From the NCBI GenBank assembly GCA_029227635.1, contig JAQYAH010000043.1:1-64000 (forward strand): a stretch of DNA of 64,000 nucleotides, given 5' to 3'. Below the pieces are notes generated by a model that worked only from the letters and a program-made list of their open reading frames with translations, was not told where the DNA came from and ran no database searches. This DNA comes from Clostridiales bacterium (GTDB taxonomy: Bacteria > Bacillota > Clostridia > Lachnospirales > Lachnospiraceae). Below are positions 1 through 10,552 of the stretch, piece by piece. Each line of letters begins with the position of its first letter. Position 1 is the first letter of the stretch. The translations under genes were made by a program, and so were the position numbers.

Positions 1-72
1 TTCTTTTGCATTTCTTCGCTTTTCGTTTCTCTAATCTGTATTCCCATATCGCACCTGTAACTTCAAATTTGT

Positions 73-411
73 TTACTTCTTTTTCTTTACCTTTGGTGCA
101 GGTAATTCTTCATACATTGAATTAAACAATTCTACTAAAAAATCTTTATTGTCTACATCATCAACCAGTAGCATTTCCTTTGCACCTTCATATGGTAATT
201 CATAGTCTGCATTTGGCATTAACTTAATTGCAGACTTTACAGGCTTAACAAGAAATCTATCGTCATAAATGCCGCCAACTATTTTCCCTTGATAATAGAT
301 AATATACTCGCCCATCATCGATTTATAGGTAATATCTGTAAGCTCCGATAACTGCTCTAATAAAAAATCTAAATATTCTTTACTCGATGCCACAACAACA
401 CACCCTTTCAC
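73..411 (-). CDS. TfoX N-terminal domain family protein
   Basis: 112 aa; 'SMMGEYIIYYQGKIVGGIYDDRFLVKPV' matches the TfoX-N pattern (GEYxxYxxGKxVGxIxDDxLxVK). Confidence 0.85.
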   Translation of the reverse strand: MKGCVVVASSKEYLDFLLEQLSELTDITYKSMMGEYIIYYQGKIVGGIYDDRFLVKPVKSAIKLMPNADYELPYEGAKEMLLVDDVDNKDFLVELFNSMYEELPAPKVKKKK

Positions 412-532
412 TGCAAAACTGGAAATTTATCTCACTTCTGTGGATCTAGATATGTAATCGGATTCTGTGCAGACTGATTCACATTCAGTCAGGCAATATG
501 CTTCACATTTCTTTTCTCTACAATATTAGTTA

Positions 533-1933
533 TTATTTATGTGCTTTAGTCAACAGAACTACACACTCAACATGTGCAGTCTCCGGAAACATATCGCAGG
601 CACAATAGCGGGCAAGCTCATAGCCTCCCTCATGAAGGATTTTAAGGTCTCTTGCCAGGGTTGCACTGTCGCAGGATACGTAAACTATCCTTTCGGGGAC
701 CATTTTTATCATCGTGTCTAGAAGAACGCTGTCACAGCCTTTTCTCGGGGGATCCACCACGATCACGTCGGCTTTTTCATTGTGGGTTCTCACATAAGCG
801 GGGAGTACCTCCTCCGCCTTTCCCACGAAGAATTCCGTGTTGAAAAGCCCGTTAATTCGGGCATTTTCTTTTGCATTTTCAATGGCCTGAGGGATGATTT
901 CCACTCCTCGCACCCGGCCGGCGGCTTTTGCAAGGAAAAGGGAAATGGTTCCGATTCCGCAGTAGAGATCCCACACCACCTCGGATCCGGTAAGGTCGGC
1001 ATATTCCAGGGCTTTTGCGTAGAGTCTCTCCGTCTGATCCGGGTTCACCTGATAAAAAGAAAGAGGAGAAATCTGATATTCCACCTCGCCGATGCGGTCG
1101 GTGATGTGGTTTTTGCCGGCAACGGTTATGAAGGACTCCCCGTTGATGACATTGCCCCGGCTGGTGTTGGGACTAACACAAAAACTCACCACCCCGTCTA
1201 TGCTCATGAGCTTTTCAGAAAGCTCCGAAAGGCCGGGGATTGCTTTTTCGGTTTCAGCATTGATCACAAGCATTACCACCCACTCCCCGGTCTTTTTGCC
1301 GCAGCGGGTCATGATGTGCCGGATCAGCCCTCTTCCGGTAGTCTCATCGTAACTCGGCACATTGTACTCTTCCATGTGAGCGAGGACCGTCTGGAGGATC
1401 ACGCTGTTTTTCTTGTGACCGAGCCTGCACTTCAGGTTGGGGATTATCCTATGACTTCGCTGAGCATAGAATCCCGCGATGACTTTTCCTTCCTTATCTA
1501 CCCCCACCGGGTACTGCTCCTTGTTGCGGTAGTGCCAGGGATCTTCCATCCCCATTATAGGCTCTTCCACTGAGGCCAGGTCTTTTTCATCAAAGCCACC
1601 GATGCGGATCAGGTTCTGCCGCACCTTCTCCGCCTTGAATTCAAGCTGTGCCTTGTAGTCTAGGTGCTGCAACTGGCAGCCCCCGCAGATTTTTGCCGAA
1701 GGGCATAAGGGCTCCACCCTGTCTTTTGAGGGGGTGATGATCTTGTCCAGGTGGGCAAAAGCATAGTTTTTGCCGGGTTTAGTCACGGTGATCTCTGCCT
1801 TCTCGCCGGGAAGGGCGTCCTTAATGAAAAAAGGGTATCCCTCGATTTTCGCGATACCCTCTCCGTTAACGCCCAAACTCTCAATATCCACGATCAGCTT
1901 CTGATTCTTCTGATATCGGGTATTTGTGCTCAT
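533..1933 (-). CDS. rlmD: 23S rRNA (uracil-C5)-methyltransferase, RlmD/RumA/TrmA family
   Basis: TRAM-like N-terminus, Cys cluster 'CPSAKICGGCQLQHL', SAM motif 'VWDLYCGIGTISLFLA', catalytic 'VVDPPRKGCD' and 'IVYVSCDSATLARDL'. Confidence 0.95.
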   Translation of the reverse strand: MSTNTRYQKNQKLIVDIESLGVNGEGIAKIEGYPFFIKDALPGEKAEITVTKPGKNYAFAHLDKIITPSKDRVEPLCPSAKICGGCQLQHLDYKAQLEFKAEKVRQNLIRIGGFDEKDLASVEEPIMGMEDPWHYRNKEQYPVGVDKEGKVIAGFYAQRSHRIIPNLKCRLGHKKNSVILQTVLAHMEEYNVPSYDETTGRGLIRHIMTRCGKKTGEWVVMLVINAETEKAIPGLSELSEKLMSIDGVVSFCVSPNTSRGNVINGESFITVAGKNHITDRIGEVEYQISPLSFYQVNPDQTERLYAKALEYADLTGSEVVWDLYCGIGTISLFLAKAAGRVRGVEIIPQAIENAKENARINGLFNTEFFVGKAEEVLPAYVRTHNEKADVIVVDPPRKGCDSVLLDTMIKMVPERIVYVSCDSATLARDLKILHEGGYELARYCACDMFPETAHVECVVLLTKAHK

Positions 1934-1938
1934 ATATT

Positions 1939-2892
1939 TTATACCTCTGTTCTTCTTATGTAGCTGTCAAAAAGCTTGTTGAACCCAACCCAGGGTCCGC
2001 TTCCGCTCTTGCCGCTCTGCTCTGCGAGAAACTCTGTCATTATCTGCAGCTTCGCGTCACAGTTGTCCGCCAGGTTTACCGCCAAAGCCTCCGCGCTCGC
2101 GGGAAGCTTGGGGGATCCGTACTCATAGCTTCCGTGATGAGCCAGAATACAGTGCTTGAGCTGATTTGCCAGATCCACCGGGAACCCTTCGATCCTGCGA
2201 ATGTAGTCCGTCAGCATCTCACAGCCGATGACTATGTGCCCCAGGAGCTGTCCCTCATCGGTGTAGTCGTTCTCCGGGAAATCGGATAGTTCCCGGGTCT
2301 TGCCGATATCGTGGCAAAGAGCCGCGGTGTAGAGCAGATCCCTATTCAGCACCGGATAATTGTCCGCCAGATAGCCACAGAGCCGAACCACTCCCAAAGT
2401 GTGCTCCAAAAGGCCTCCGGCAAAACTGTGATGCACACTCTTAGCTGCGGAGTGAGCCGTGAAATTTCGGGTAAAAAGCTGATCCTCCACAAAAATCATC
2501 TTCAGGAGTCTACTCAAGTATTTATTCTGAACGGCATTTATATAGCTAAGGAGCTGATTCATCATGTCTCCAACACTTTTTTCTGTGGTGGGCATGAAAT
2601 CGGCGGGATCGTAATCCCCAACCTCAGCCTTTCGGGCACTGCGCACGTTAACCTGAAGGTTTCCGTTGTAAGTGGTGACTTCCGCCCGAATGTCGATAAA
2701 ATCCTTCGCGTCAAATTCGTAGATGGCCGGACTGCCCGGATCCCAGATCTTGGCATCCACCCGGCCTGTCTTATCCTGAAGAGTAAGATTGTCATAAGCT
2801 TTACCGTTTCTGGTCTGAGCGGAACGCTTGTCTTTACAAAGATAAACTCCGTTGATCTTGTCTCCGTCCCTCAGATCTTTGATATATTTCAT
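1939..2892 (-). CDS. OB-fold/HD-domain 3'-5' exoribonuclease, YhaM-like
   Basis: N-terminal OB fold 'GRVDAKIWDPG' plus HD domain 'HHSFAGGLLEHTLGVVRLC...ALCHDIGKTREL'. Confidence 0.9.
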   Translation of the reverse strand: MKYIKDLRDGDKINGVYLCKDKRSAQTRNGKAYDNLTLQDKTGRVDAKIWDPGSPAIYEFDAKDFIDIRAEVTTYNGNLQVNVRSARKAEVGDYDPADFMPTTEKSVGDMMNQLLSYINAVQNKYLSRLLKMIFVEDQLFTRNFTAHSAAKSVHHSFAGGLLEHTLGVVRLCGYLADNYPVLNRDLLYTAALCHDIGKTRELSDFPENDYTDEGQLLGHIVIGCEMLTDYIRRIEGFPVDLANQLKHCILAHHGSYEYGSPKLPASAEALAVNLADNCDAKLQIMTEFLAEQSGKSGSGPWVGFNKLFDSYIRRTEV

Positions 2893-2916
2893 TAAACTGT
2901 GATCTCCATTCTATTG

Positions 2917-4188
2917 TTACTTTCGGTCCGCCATAAGTGTCACCGTAAGCTTGGTGAGTTTATATCCACTCTTGCCGGCCCGGTAGACTTCAATATCTAT
3001 AGTGTTGCCCACATCGTGCTGAACAATAATGTTCTGAAGAGAGTGCTGGGCAAGCACTGTCTGTCCGTCCACAGAGCTTATTATGTCTCCGTTCTGGAGT
3101 CCTCCAAGCATGGCCGGGGAATCAATGGTCACATTGCTGACGAACATGCCCTCCACAAGTCCCATCTCCTCGGCGAGACTCTTGTTAATGTAAGTTCCGG
3201 TGATTCCAAGGCTGGGCACTTCCCTGCCATTGGACATCTTCTCAATTGCAGTCTTAAGATCCGAGATTGCCAACGCACTGATAAAATTGGCCCCCTCTGC
3301 ACTGCTGGTGGGCGTGATAACCCCGATTACCTCTCCGTAAAAGTTAAAAAGCGCACCGCTTATCTCAGAACCTGCAGGGATATCAGTGACCAGTTTCCGA
3401 TAGTTGTCTGTGGAAAGACTGCTGTCCCCGGTGGGGGTTGCAATGATTCCCTGTCCCAGCGAAAAGCTGGAGCCATAAAGCCTTCCCATGGCAAGGACAA
3501 AGCTGCCTTGAGATGCCGCATAGGAGTTGCCCAAAGTTGCCGTCTTATAATACGACTTATCGCTGTCGGTCAGACTCTTTCTCTTAATTTGGAAAACAGC
3601 AAGCCCTGAAGTACTGTCATCCATCACAAACTCAGCATCGTAAAACTCTCCCCCCACAAACCTTGCCCGATACCGGTAATCTCCTCCGAGAATGCTTCCG
3701 GGAACCAGAACGTAAAGGTCCGAGGGTGTCTCCGCCACCACAACACCACTGACTATAGCACTGCTTGAGAGAACGTTGGCATCTGCTCCTATGGCAACCA
3801 TCTCCACCATGCTCTTCTGACACTTCTTGGAAAGGCTTATCACCATTGAGTTCATCTGTTCCATGTTCTCTTCCGTGAAGGTAAAACCCTCGCCGTCACT
3901 TTCTGCCGAGGGTTCCTCGTTAGTACCCTCATCTCTATCCGTGCTGCTGTCTGTGGAAAGCTGAACCTGATTCTTATCCTTGGCTGCGAACTCCTCCTGG
4001 GCCCAGGGAGAAAGGATGTAAAACATCAGACAGGCAAAAAAACCTATAATCAGGCCATAAAGAGCCAGAACTAAACCTTTGTTTACATACTTCTTCCAGG
4101 TGTTGGCGTCGCTTTTGATGTGCTCGTCGATAAAAGAATAATCTTCCTCGGTATTGTTTGAATTATCGGGATTATGCTGATCTGTCAT
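2917..4188 (-). CDS. Membrane-anchored trypsin-like/PDZ protein, HtrA-like, with degenerate catalytic triad
   Basis: TM near N-terminus ('GLVLALYGLIIGFFACLMFYI'), degenerate S1C core, C-terminal PDZ 'SPAMLGGLQNGDIISSVDGQTV'. Confidence 0.85.
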   Translation of the reverse strand: MTDQHNPDNSNNTEEDYSFIDEHIKSDANTWKKYVNKGLVLALYGLIIGFFACLMFYILSPWAQEEFAAKDKNQVQLSTDSSTDRDEGTNEEPSAESDGEGFTFTEENMEQMNSMVISLSKKCQKSMVEMVAIGADANVLSSSAIVSGVVVAETPSDLYVLVPGSILGGDYRYRARFVGGEFYDAEFVMDDSTSGLAVFQIKRKSLTDSDKSYYKTATLGNSYAASQGSFVLAMGRLYGSSFSLGQGIIATPTGDSSLSTDNYRKLVTDIPAGSEISGALFNFYGEVIGVITPTSSAEGANFISALAISDLKTAIEKMSNGREVPSLGITGTYINKSLAEEMGLVEGMFVSNVTIDSPAMLGGLQNGDIISSVDGQTVLAQHSLQNIIVQHDVGNTIDIEVYRAGKSGYKLTKLTVTLMADRK

Positions 4189-4291
4189 GAATATGATCCT
4201 CTCGATCTATTCCGGATACTACATGTGCCAATACAAAATGATTATAACCCAATCACTTTTCATTTGCCAACAAATATTGTAAACTAGGCGT

Positions 4292-6670
4292 ATGAATGAA
4301 AAAGCATTAAAAACACTGGAATTCGACAAAATAATAAGCCTTCTGGCAGACAAGGCATCCTCTGTTCCCGGACGTATCCGCTGTCTGAAACTCCTTCCCA
4401 TGAAGGATATGGACAAGATCAATAACGCCCTGGAAGCCTCCGGTGACGCCTACACAAGACTTGTGAAGAAAGGCAGTATCACCTTCGGAGGACTTACCGG
4501 AATCGAAGATACCCTCAAGCGTCTTGCTGTCAAAGCCTCCCTCAACATGGCGGAGCTTCTCACTTTAGCTTCACTCTCGGAGTCCTGCGACAGGGCCCGG
4601 GACTATGGATTGCCCAGTGACCGAGATCCTTACACCGACTCTCTCACAGGGCTTTTTAGTATTCTGAAGCCCATGACTCCTTTTGCAAAAGAAGTCCGCC
4701 GCTGCATCCTGGCGGAAGATGAGATGGCTGATGACGCCAGCGCTGAACTTCGATCCATAAGGCGAAGTCTGGCTGCCATGAATGACCGCATCCACGAAGC
4801 GTTGGACAAGATCGTGAACGGCACCGGCAGAACCTATCTCCAGGATCCGGTGGTAACCATGAGGAATGGCAGATATTGCCTTCCGGTGAAACTCGAATAC
4901 AAAAATCAGATTTCCGGCATGGTGCACGACCAGTCCGGCAGCGGCTCTACCGTATTTATTGAGCCCACAGCAGTAGTCAAGCTCAACAACGAGTGCCGGG
5001 AGCTGGAATTAAAAGAGCAGCTTGAGATTGAGAGGATCCTCCAGCGGCTCAGCGAGAGAGCGGGACTTTTGCAGCGGGAGATCCGGCTTAACTTTGAAAC
5101 TATGTCCGAGCTGGATTTTATTTTTGCAAAAGGGAAACTCGCTCTGGACTTAAAGGCTTCAAAACCGATTTTTAATGATAGAGGCTTCCTCCGGATTCGA
5201 AACGGAAGACATCCCCTTTTGGATCCCGAGAAGGTCGTTCCCATTGACATTGAACTGGGAGGAGATTTTTCCCTTCTGGTAGTGACCGGACCTAACACCG
5301 GAGGTAAGACCGTATCCTTAAAGACTGTGGGACTTTTGACTCTCATGGGTGAGGCGGGTCTTCTCATTCCGGCTTCGGATCGGTCTGAGCTCTCCATTTT
5401 CTCTGATGTCTACGCCGATATCGGAGATGAACAGAGCATCGAGCAGAGCCTTTCAACTTTTTCCGCGCATATGACCAACATCGTGAGCATTCTCGGGGAA
5501 GTAAAAGAGGACTCCCTTGTGCTTTTTGATGAGTTGGGCGCCGGAACCGATCCCACAGAGGGAGCCGCCCTGGCCATCTCCATCCTGGAGTCCCTTCACA
5601 AGAGAAAGATCCGCACCATGGCTACTACCCACTACAGTGAACTCAAGGTTTTTGCCCTGCAGACCGAAGGTGTCAGAAATGCCTCCTGCGAATTCAATGT
5701 GGAGACCTTAAGGCCCACCTACCGGATACTCATTGGAATTCCGGGAAAGAGCAATGCTTTTGCCATATCCAGGCGCCTTGGCCTTCCCGATTCCATAATC
5801 GACGAGGCCAAGCTTCACATCAAGGAACAAGATGAAGCTTTTGAGGATCTGCTGACTGATCTGGAACTCAAGCGGGCTTCCATGGAGGAAGAGGCCGTCC
5901 GAATCAAAAAAGAGCGGGAGGAGGCGGAAAATCTCCGAAGAGAGGCCGAGCTTCTCCGCAAAAAGCTCAATGAGACCAGAGACAAGATTCTTACAGATGC
6001 CAAAGAAGAGGCCGAACTCATACTTATGGATGCCAAGGAATATGCGGATGAGAACATGAAAAACTTCCGCAAATTCGGCAAAAACGGAATCAACTCCGCC
6101 CAGATGGAAAGGGAAAGAGAAGCCCTTCGCAAAAAGATCAAGTCTTCCCGGGAAAGCCGGAACGAACAGGTTAAGGAAACCACCCACAAGCAGCACAAAC
6201 CCACAGATTTCCAGCTTGGAGATTCGGTTCGGGTGCATTCCATGAACTGCAAGGGAATCGTGAGTTCTAAGCCCGACTCTAAGGGCAACATTCTGGTGCA
6301 GATGGGAATCCTGAAGAGTCGGGTCCACTATTCGGATCTGGAGATTCTTCCGGATGTGGACATCACCGGACCGGATAACTTCCGCAAAACCGGAGGCAGC
6401 AAGATCAAGGTCTCAAAGGCCAGATCTATAAGCCCCGAGATCAGTCTCAGGGGGATGACTGTGGATGAAGCCCTGGCAGTCCTGTCCAAATATCTGGATG
6501 ATGCCTGCCTTGCCAACCTCTCCCCTGTGAGGATAGTCCACGGCAAGGGAACCGGCGCCTTAAGGAATGCGGTCCACAACTATCTCCGCAAGGCAAAACA
6601 CGTCAAGAGCTTCCGTCTCGGAGAATTCGGAGAGGGAGATGCAGGTGTTACCATAGTTGAGCTGAAATAA
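4292..6670 (+). CDS. mutS2: MutS2 family protein with C-terminal Smr domain
   Basis: Walker A 'VVTGPNTGGKTVSLKTVGL', 'FDELGAGTDPTEGAALA', Smr motif 'IVHGKGTGALR'. Confidence 0.97.
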   Translation: MNEKALKTLEFDKIISLLADKASSVPGRIRCLKLLPMKDMDKINNALEASGDAYTRLVKKGSITFGGLTGIEDTLKRLAVKASLNMAELLTLASLSESCDRARDYGLPSDRDPYTDSLTGLFSILKPMTPFAKEVRRCILAEDEMADDASAELRSIRRSLAAMNDRIHEALDKIVNGTGRTYLQDPVVTMRNGRYCLPVKLEYKNQISGMVHDQSGSGSTVFIEPTAVVKLNNECRELELKEQLEIERILQRLSERAGLLQREIRLNFETMSELDFIFAKGKLALDLKASKPIFNDRGFLRIRNGRHPLLDPEKVVPIDIELGGDFSLLVVTGPNTGGKTVSLKTVGLLTLMGEAGLLIPASDRSELSIFSDVYADIGDEQSIEQSLSTFSAHMTNIVSILGEVKEDSLVLFDELGAGTDPTEGAALAISILESLHKRKIRTMATTHYSELKVFALQTEGVRNASCEFNVETLRPTYRILIGIPGKSNAFAISRRLGLPDSIIDEAKLHIKEQDEAFEDLLTDLELKRASMEEEAVRIKKEREEAENLRREAELLRKKLNETRDKILTDAKEEAELILMDAKEYADENMKNFRKFGKNGINSAQMEREREALRKKIKSSRESRNEQVKETTHKQHKPTDFQLGDSVRVHSMNCKGIVSSKPDSKGNILVQMGILKSRVHYSDLEILPDVDITGPDNFRKTGGSKIKVSKARSISPEISLRGMTVDEALAVLSKYLDDACLANLSPVRIVHGKGTGALRNAVHNYLRKAKHVKSFRLGEFGEGDAGVTIVELK

Positions 6671-6685
6671 ATCAGGAGAACATTA

Positions 6686-7405
6686 ATGAATAAACAAAGA
6701 ATTCTTATCGTGGATGACGATGAGATGATCGCAGAGCTCATCTCTCTGTACCTGACAAAGGAGTGTTTCGAGACCAGGATGGTCCATAACGGAGAGGATG
6801 CCCTCTACGAATTTGAAAACTTTAATCCCGATCTGATTCTCCTCGACATCATGCTTCCGGGCATGGATGGATATCAGATCTGCCGGGAGATCAGAGCCAA
6901 ATCTTCCACTCCCATAATCATGCTCTCCGCCAAAGGAGAGGTTTTTGACAAAGTGCTGGGACTGGAACTTGGAGCCGACGATTACATAATTAAGCCTTTT
7001 GACTCCAAGGAAATGGTTGCCCGGGTCAAGGCTGTGCTTCGCCGTTTTAAAGCCGCCGGTGTCCAGGCTGCTCCGGCATCAGCCGAACCGGATTCCGACC
7101 TCAAGAAAGTAGTCTATCCGGATCTGGAGATCAATCTGACCAATTACGAGGTCAAGTATTACGGCAGCAAACTGGAGATGCCCCCGAAAGAGATCGAGCT
7201 CTTGTACTATCTGGCCGCGTCTCCCAACCAGGTATTCACCAGGGAGCAGCTTCTGGATCAGGTCTGGGGCTATGAGTTTGTGGGAGATGCCAGAACCGTG
7301 GATGTCCACATCAAGCGTCTCCGGGAGAAATTAAAAGATCATCCGGCCTGGGGAATCTCCACAGTCTGGGGTGTGGGATACCGTTTCGAGACAAAAAACA
7401 GCTAG
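6686..7405 (+). CDS. OmpR/PhoB-family response regulator
   Basis: Receiver 'DLILLDIMLPGMDGYQ', winged-helix 'VFTREQLLDQVWGYEFVGDARTVDVHIKRLREKL'. Confidence 0.95.
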   Translation: MNKQRILIVDDDEMIAELISLYLTKECFETRMVHNGEDALYEFENFNPDLILLDIMLPGMDGYQICREIRAKSSTPIIMLSAKGEVFDKVLGLELGADDYIIKPFDSKEMVARVKAVLRRFKAAGVQAAPASAEPDSDLKKVVYPDLEINLTNYEVKYYGSKLEMPPKEIELLYYLAASPNQVFTREQLLDQVWGYEFVGDARTVDVHIKRLREKLKDHPAWGISTVWGVGYRFETKNS

Positions 7406-7408
7406 GAG

Positions 7409-8818
7409 ATGTCCCATATGCGCAACCGAATTCGTCTCCGTTTTGCAATTTCATATCTGATCTTCGGATTTATCAGCATTTTTATAATTTTCCTGGTATC
7501 TTCAGAAATGTACAAGAATGTCCTTTTGAAGGATGCCTCTGACTCTCTTTACCGCCAGAGTCTGATCGTTGCCAACAATTCCGGCCGGGAGGCTTTTGCA
7601 AAAGACGACAACTCTCTGGAGCGACGCCTTGAACAGTACTGCACTGCCAACAACTCCGCAATCTGGCTTGTGGACGCAGAGGGCAAGGTGATGGTTTCTG
7701 CCGGAGGCACGATCGTCTCCGACCACCCGGAAAGCATCCCCGAGTTCAATCCTGAGGACTTCACCTCCACCGAGGTCAACACAGGTGACTTCTACGGCAC
7801 CCTCTCGGAGGAATGTATTACCGCAGTCTCCCCGGTAACCAACGGTTTCAAGACTCTGGGGTATGTGATAATGCACCAGCCGGTGGGCATACTCCTCCCC
7901 CTGGTCAACAGCATGCTCCGCATAGGAATCATAAGCTTTGCCATCATCTTCCCTTTCTCCCTCATCATCGTGTGCTGCTATCTTCTCTTTGTAGAGGCAC
8001 CCTTGAGAAAGATCATAAAGGCCGCCAGAGAGTACTCCGATGGAAACCTCACCTACCACATCAACGTGGACAGCCGGGACGAGATGGGTTATCTGGCGGA
8101 CTCCTTAAATACCATGTCCACAAAGGTCAACGAGATGGAGGAGACCCAGAAGAAATTCATCGCCAACATTTCCCATGACTTCCGCTCCCCTCTTACCTGC
8201 ATCAAAGGTTACAGCCAGGCAATAGTGGATGGAACCATACCCCCGGAGATGATGGATAAATACCTTAACATCATCATCTTCGAGACCGAACGACTCACGG
8301 ATCTCACCGAGGATCTGCTTACTTTGAGCAATTTTGAGCTTAAGGGAATGAATCTTAATATTGAGGCTTTTGACATAAATCAGGCAATCAAAAACACGGT
8401 CGCCTCCTTCGAGGGTATATGCCGGCAGCACTATATTCAGATGGAGCTGCTTTTCGCCGATCGGGAAAACCTGGTAAAAGCCGATTCCAGCAAAATCCAA
8501 CAGGTACTTCACAACCTTCTGGACAATGCCATCAAGTTCAGCCCTGACGACTCAGTCATCACTGTGGAGACCACCCGTCTCTCAGACAAGCTTAGAATCT
8601 CGGTTAAGGACAACGGTATCGGAATTTCCAAAGAGTCCCTTCCCAAAATCTGGGACCGCTTCTACAAAAGTGACAGTTCCAGGGGAATGGACAAGAAAGG
8701 AACAGGCCTTGGCCTTTCCATTGTAAAAGACATTATCTCCGCTCACGGGGAGACAATAAACGTAATCAGCACAGAAAACGCCGGGACAGAATTCATTTTC
8801 CACCTGCCTCTGGCATAG
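7409..8818 (+). CDS. Sensor histidine kinase (HAMP, HisKA, HATPase_c)
   Basis: H-box 'FIANISHDFRSPLTCIKGY', N box 'NLLDNAIKFSP', 'GTGLGLSIVKDI'; adjacent to response regulator. Confidence 0.95.
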   Translation: MSHMRNRIRLRFAISYLIFGFISIFIIFLVSSEMYKNVLLKDASDSLYRQSLIVANNSGREAFAKDDNSLERRLEQYCTANNSAIWLVDAEGKVMVSAGGTIVSDHPESIPEFNPEDFTSTEVNTGDFYGTLSEECITAVSPVTNGFKTLGYVIMHQPVGILLPLVNSMLRIGIISFAIIFPFSLIIVCCYLLFVEAPLRKIIKAAREYSDGNLTYHINVDSRDEMGYLADSLNTMSTKVNEMEETQKKFIANISHDFRSPLTCIKGYSQAIVDGTIPPEMMDKYLNIIIFETERLTDLTEDLLTLSNFELKGMNLNIEAFDINQAIKNTVASFEGICRQHYIQMELLFADRENLVKADSSKIQQVLHNLLDNAIKFSPDDSVITVETTRLSDKLRISVKDNGIGISKESLPKIWDRFYKSDSSRGMDKKGTGLGLSIVKDIISAHGETINVISTENAGTEFIFHLPLA

Positions 8819-8847
8819 TTGCTAATTTAGAAATAATAATGATAGAG

Positions 8848-8874
8848 AAAGGCGTGACTTTAGGTCACGCCTTT
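8848..8874. terminator. Bidirectional rho-independent terminator between convergent genes
   Basis: AAAGGCGTGAC-TTTAG-GTCACGCCTTT perfect 11-bp stem. Confidence 0.85.
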
Positions 8875-8894
8875 AACTGTCCAGTGTACGGAGC

Positions 8895-10070
8895 TTAATT
8901 ATTCTTCTCGGCTCTGAGTTTCTTGATAAATCTCTCAAATCTGCCGAGAGCTTCTTTGAGATCTTCCATAGAATAAGCATAGGAAATACGAAGGAAACCT
9001 TCACCGGAGTCACCAAAAGCGGTTCCCGGCACAACCGCAACTTTCTCCTCCATGAGAAATCTGGTCGCAAAATCCTCTGAATTCATTCCAAACTCCTTAA
9101 TACAAGGGAAAATATAGAATGCTCCAAAAGGTTCAAAGCAGGGGATTCCCGTGCGTTTGAAGAAGTCAACAAGATAACGTCTGCGACGGTTATACTCGTC
9201 TCTCATCTCCAGAACTTCCTGATCACAGTGCTTAAGACCCTCAACTGCTGCATACTGGCTGTTGGTGGGAGCGCACATGATGCAGTACTGGTGAATCTTC
9301 ATCATCTGTTCAATGATCCGCTCCGGTCCCGCAGCATAGCCAAGTCTCCATCCGGTCATGGCATAACCCTTGGAAAAACCGTTGATAACAATGGTTCTCT
9401 CTCTCATTCCGGGAAGGGATGCGATGGAAACATGTTTACCTTTATAAGTAAGCTCTGAGTAGATCTCATCGGAGATGACAAAAAGATCATGCTCCACAAT
9501 GACGTCTACCAGGTCCATGAGTTCTTCCCCGGTCATGATGGAACCGGTAGGGTTGTTGGGAAAAGGGAGAACCAGAAGCTTCGTCTTATCAGTGATATTA
9601 TCAAGAAGCTCCTGCCTTGTGAGCTTGAACTCGTTCTCGTTCTTAAGAGGAATTACCACCGGCACACCGTCTGCAAGGACAGCACAGGGAACATAAGATA
9701 CATAGCTGGGCTGAGGAATCAGCACTTCATCCCCCTTATCCAGCATAGCCCTCATTGCAGCATCGATACCTTCGCTGCCGCCGACAGTGATAAGGACTTC
9801 TGTAAGGGGATCATATTTAACATGAATCTTTCTCTCGAGATACTTGCTGATCTCGATTCTCAGCTCCTTAAGACCTGAGTTGGAGGTGTAGAAAGTGCGG
9901 CCTTTCTCCAAAGTCTCGATTCCGGCCTTTCTGATCACCCAGGGAGTGTCAAAATCAGGCTCACCGACACCAAGAGAAATCGCCTCCGGCATCTCACTTA
10001 CTACATCAAAAAATTTACGGATTCCGGAAAAAGGGATATCCTGAATCTTGGAACTTAAAGGGTCTCTCAT
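8895..10070 (-). CDS. PLP-dependent aminotransferase class I/II
   Basis: 'GVGEPDFDTP', 'NNPTGSIMT', PLP lysine 'INGFSKGYAMTGWRLGY'. Confidence 0.95.
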   Translation of the reverse strand: MRDPLSSKIQDIPFSGIRKFFDVVSEMPEAISLGVGEPDFDTPWVIRKAGIETLEKGRTFYTSNSGLKELRIEISKYLERKIHVKYDPLTEVLITVGGSEGIDAAMRAMLDKGDEVLIPQPSYVSYVPCAVLADGVPVVIPLKNENEFKLTRQELLDNITDKTKLLVLPFPNNPTGSIMTGEELMDLVDVIVEHDLFVISDEIYSELTYKGKHVSIASLPGMRERTIVINGFSKGYAMTGWRLGYAAGPERIIEQMMKIHQYCIMCAPTNSQYAAVEGLKHCDQEVLEMRDEYNRRRRYLVDFFKRTGIPCFEPFGAFYIFPCIKEFGMNSEDFATRFLMEEKVAVVPGTAFGDSGEGFLRISYAYSMEDLKEALGRFERFIKKLRAEKNN

Positions 10071-10552
10071 TAAGGTGTCACCAACATCCTTTCTGAAACA
10101 GGCTTTGTTGCCAGCACTGTTCCATGATCTTTGTACTTTCTGAGCACAAAGTGAGTAGCTGTACTAAGTACAGAATCAATGGATGCAAGTTTCTCTGAAA
10201 CGAACAGAGACACCTCTCTCAAAGTCTTGCCTTCAATGAGTACAAGAATATCGTAGCTTCCGGAGATAAGATAAACTGAATTGACCTCCGGATAATTGGA
10301 AATCATCTCTGCAATCTTCTCAAAGCCGGTATCCTTCTGAGGAGTTACCTTAACTTCAATGAGGGCAGAGATCTTATCAATGCCGGTCTTATCCCAGTCG
10401 ATCATTGTATGATAACCGCAGATGATATTCTCCTTCTCCATCTGAACCATCTCATTGTAAACAGTCTCATCATCTGTTCCAAGCATAATGGCAAGTTCAT
10501 GGATATCTACACGGCTGTTCTTCTCAATCGCCTTAAGTATCATTTCTCTCAT
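10070..10552 (-). CDS. Lrp/AsnC family transcriptional regulator
   Basis: N-terminal HTH and 'AsnC_trans_reg' domain ('GSYDILVLIEGKTLREVSLFVSEKLASIDSV'); start placed at MREMILK, downstream of the track start. Confidence 0.9.
   Translation of the reverse strand: MREMILKAIEKNSRVDIHELAIMLGTDDETVYNEMVQMEKENIICGYHTMIDWDKTGIDKISALIEVKVTPQKDTGFEKIAEMISNYPEVNSVYLISGSYDILVLIEGKTLREVSLFVSEKLASIDSVLSTATHFVLRKYKDHGTVLATKPVSERMLVTP

Noticed and set aside
782-1573. 263-aa plus-strand ORF
   Set aside because: Antisense to rlmD, low-complexity shadow translation with no motifs
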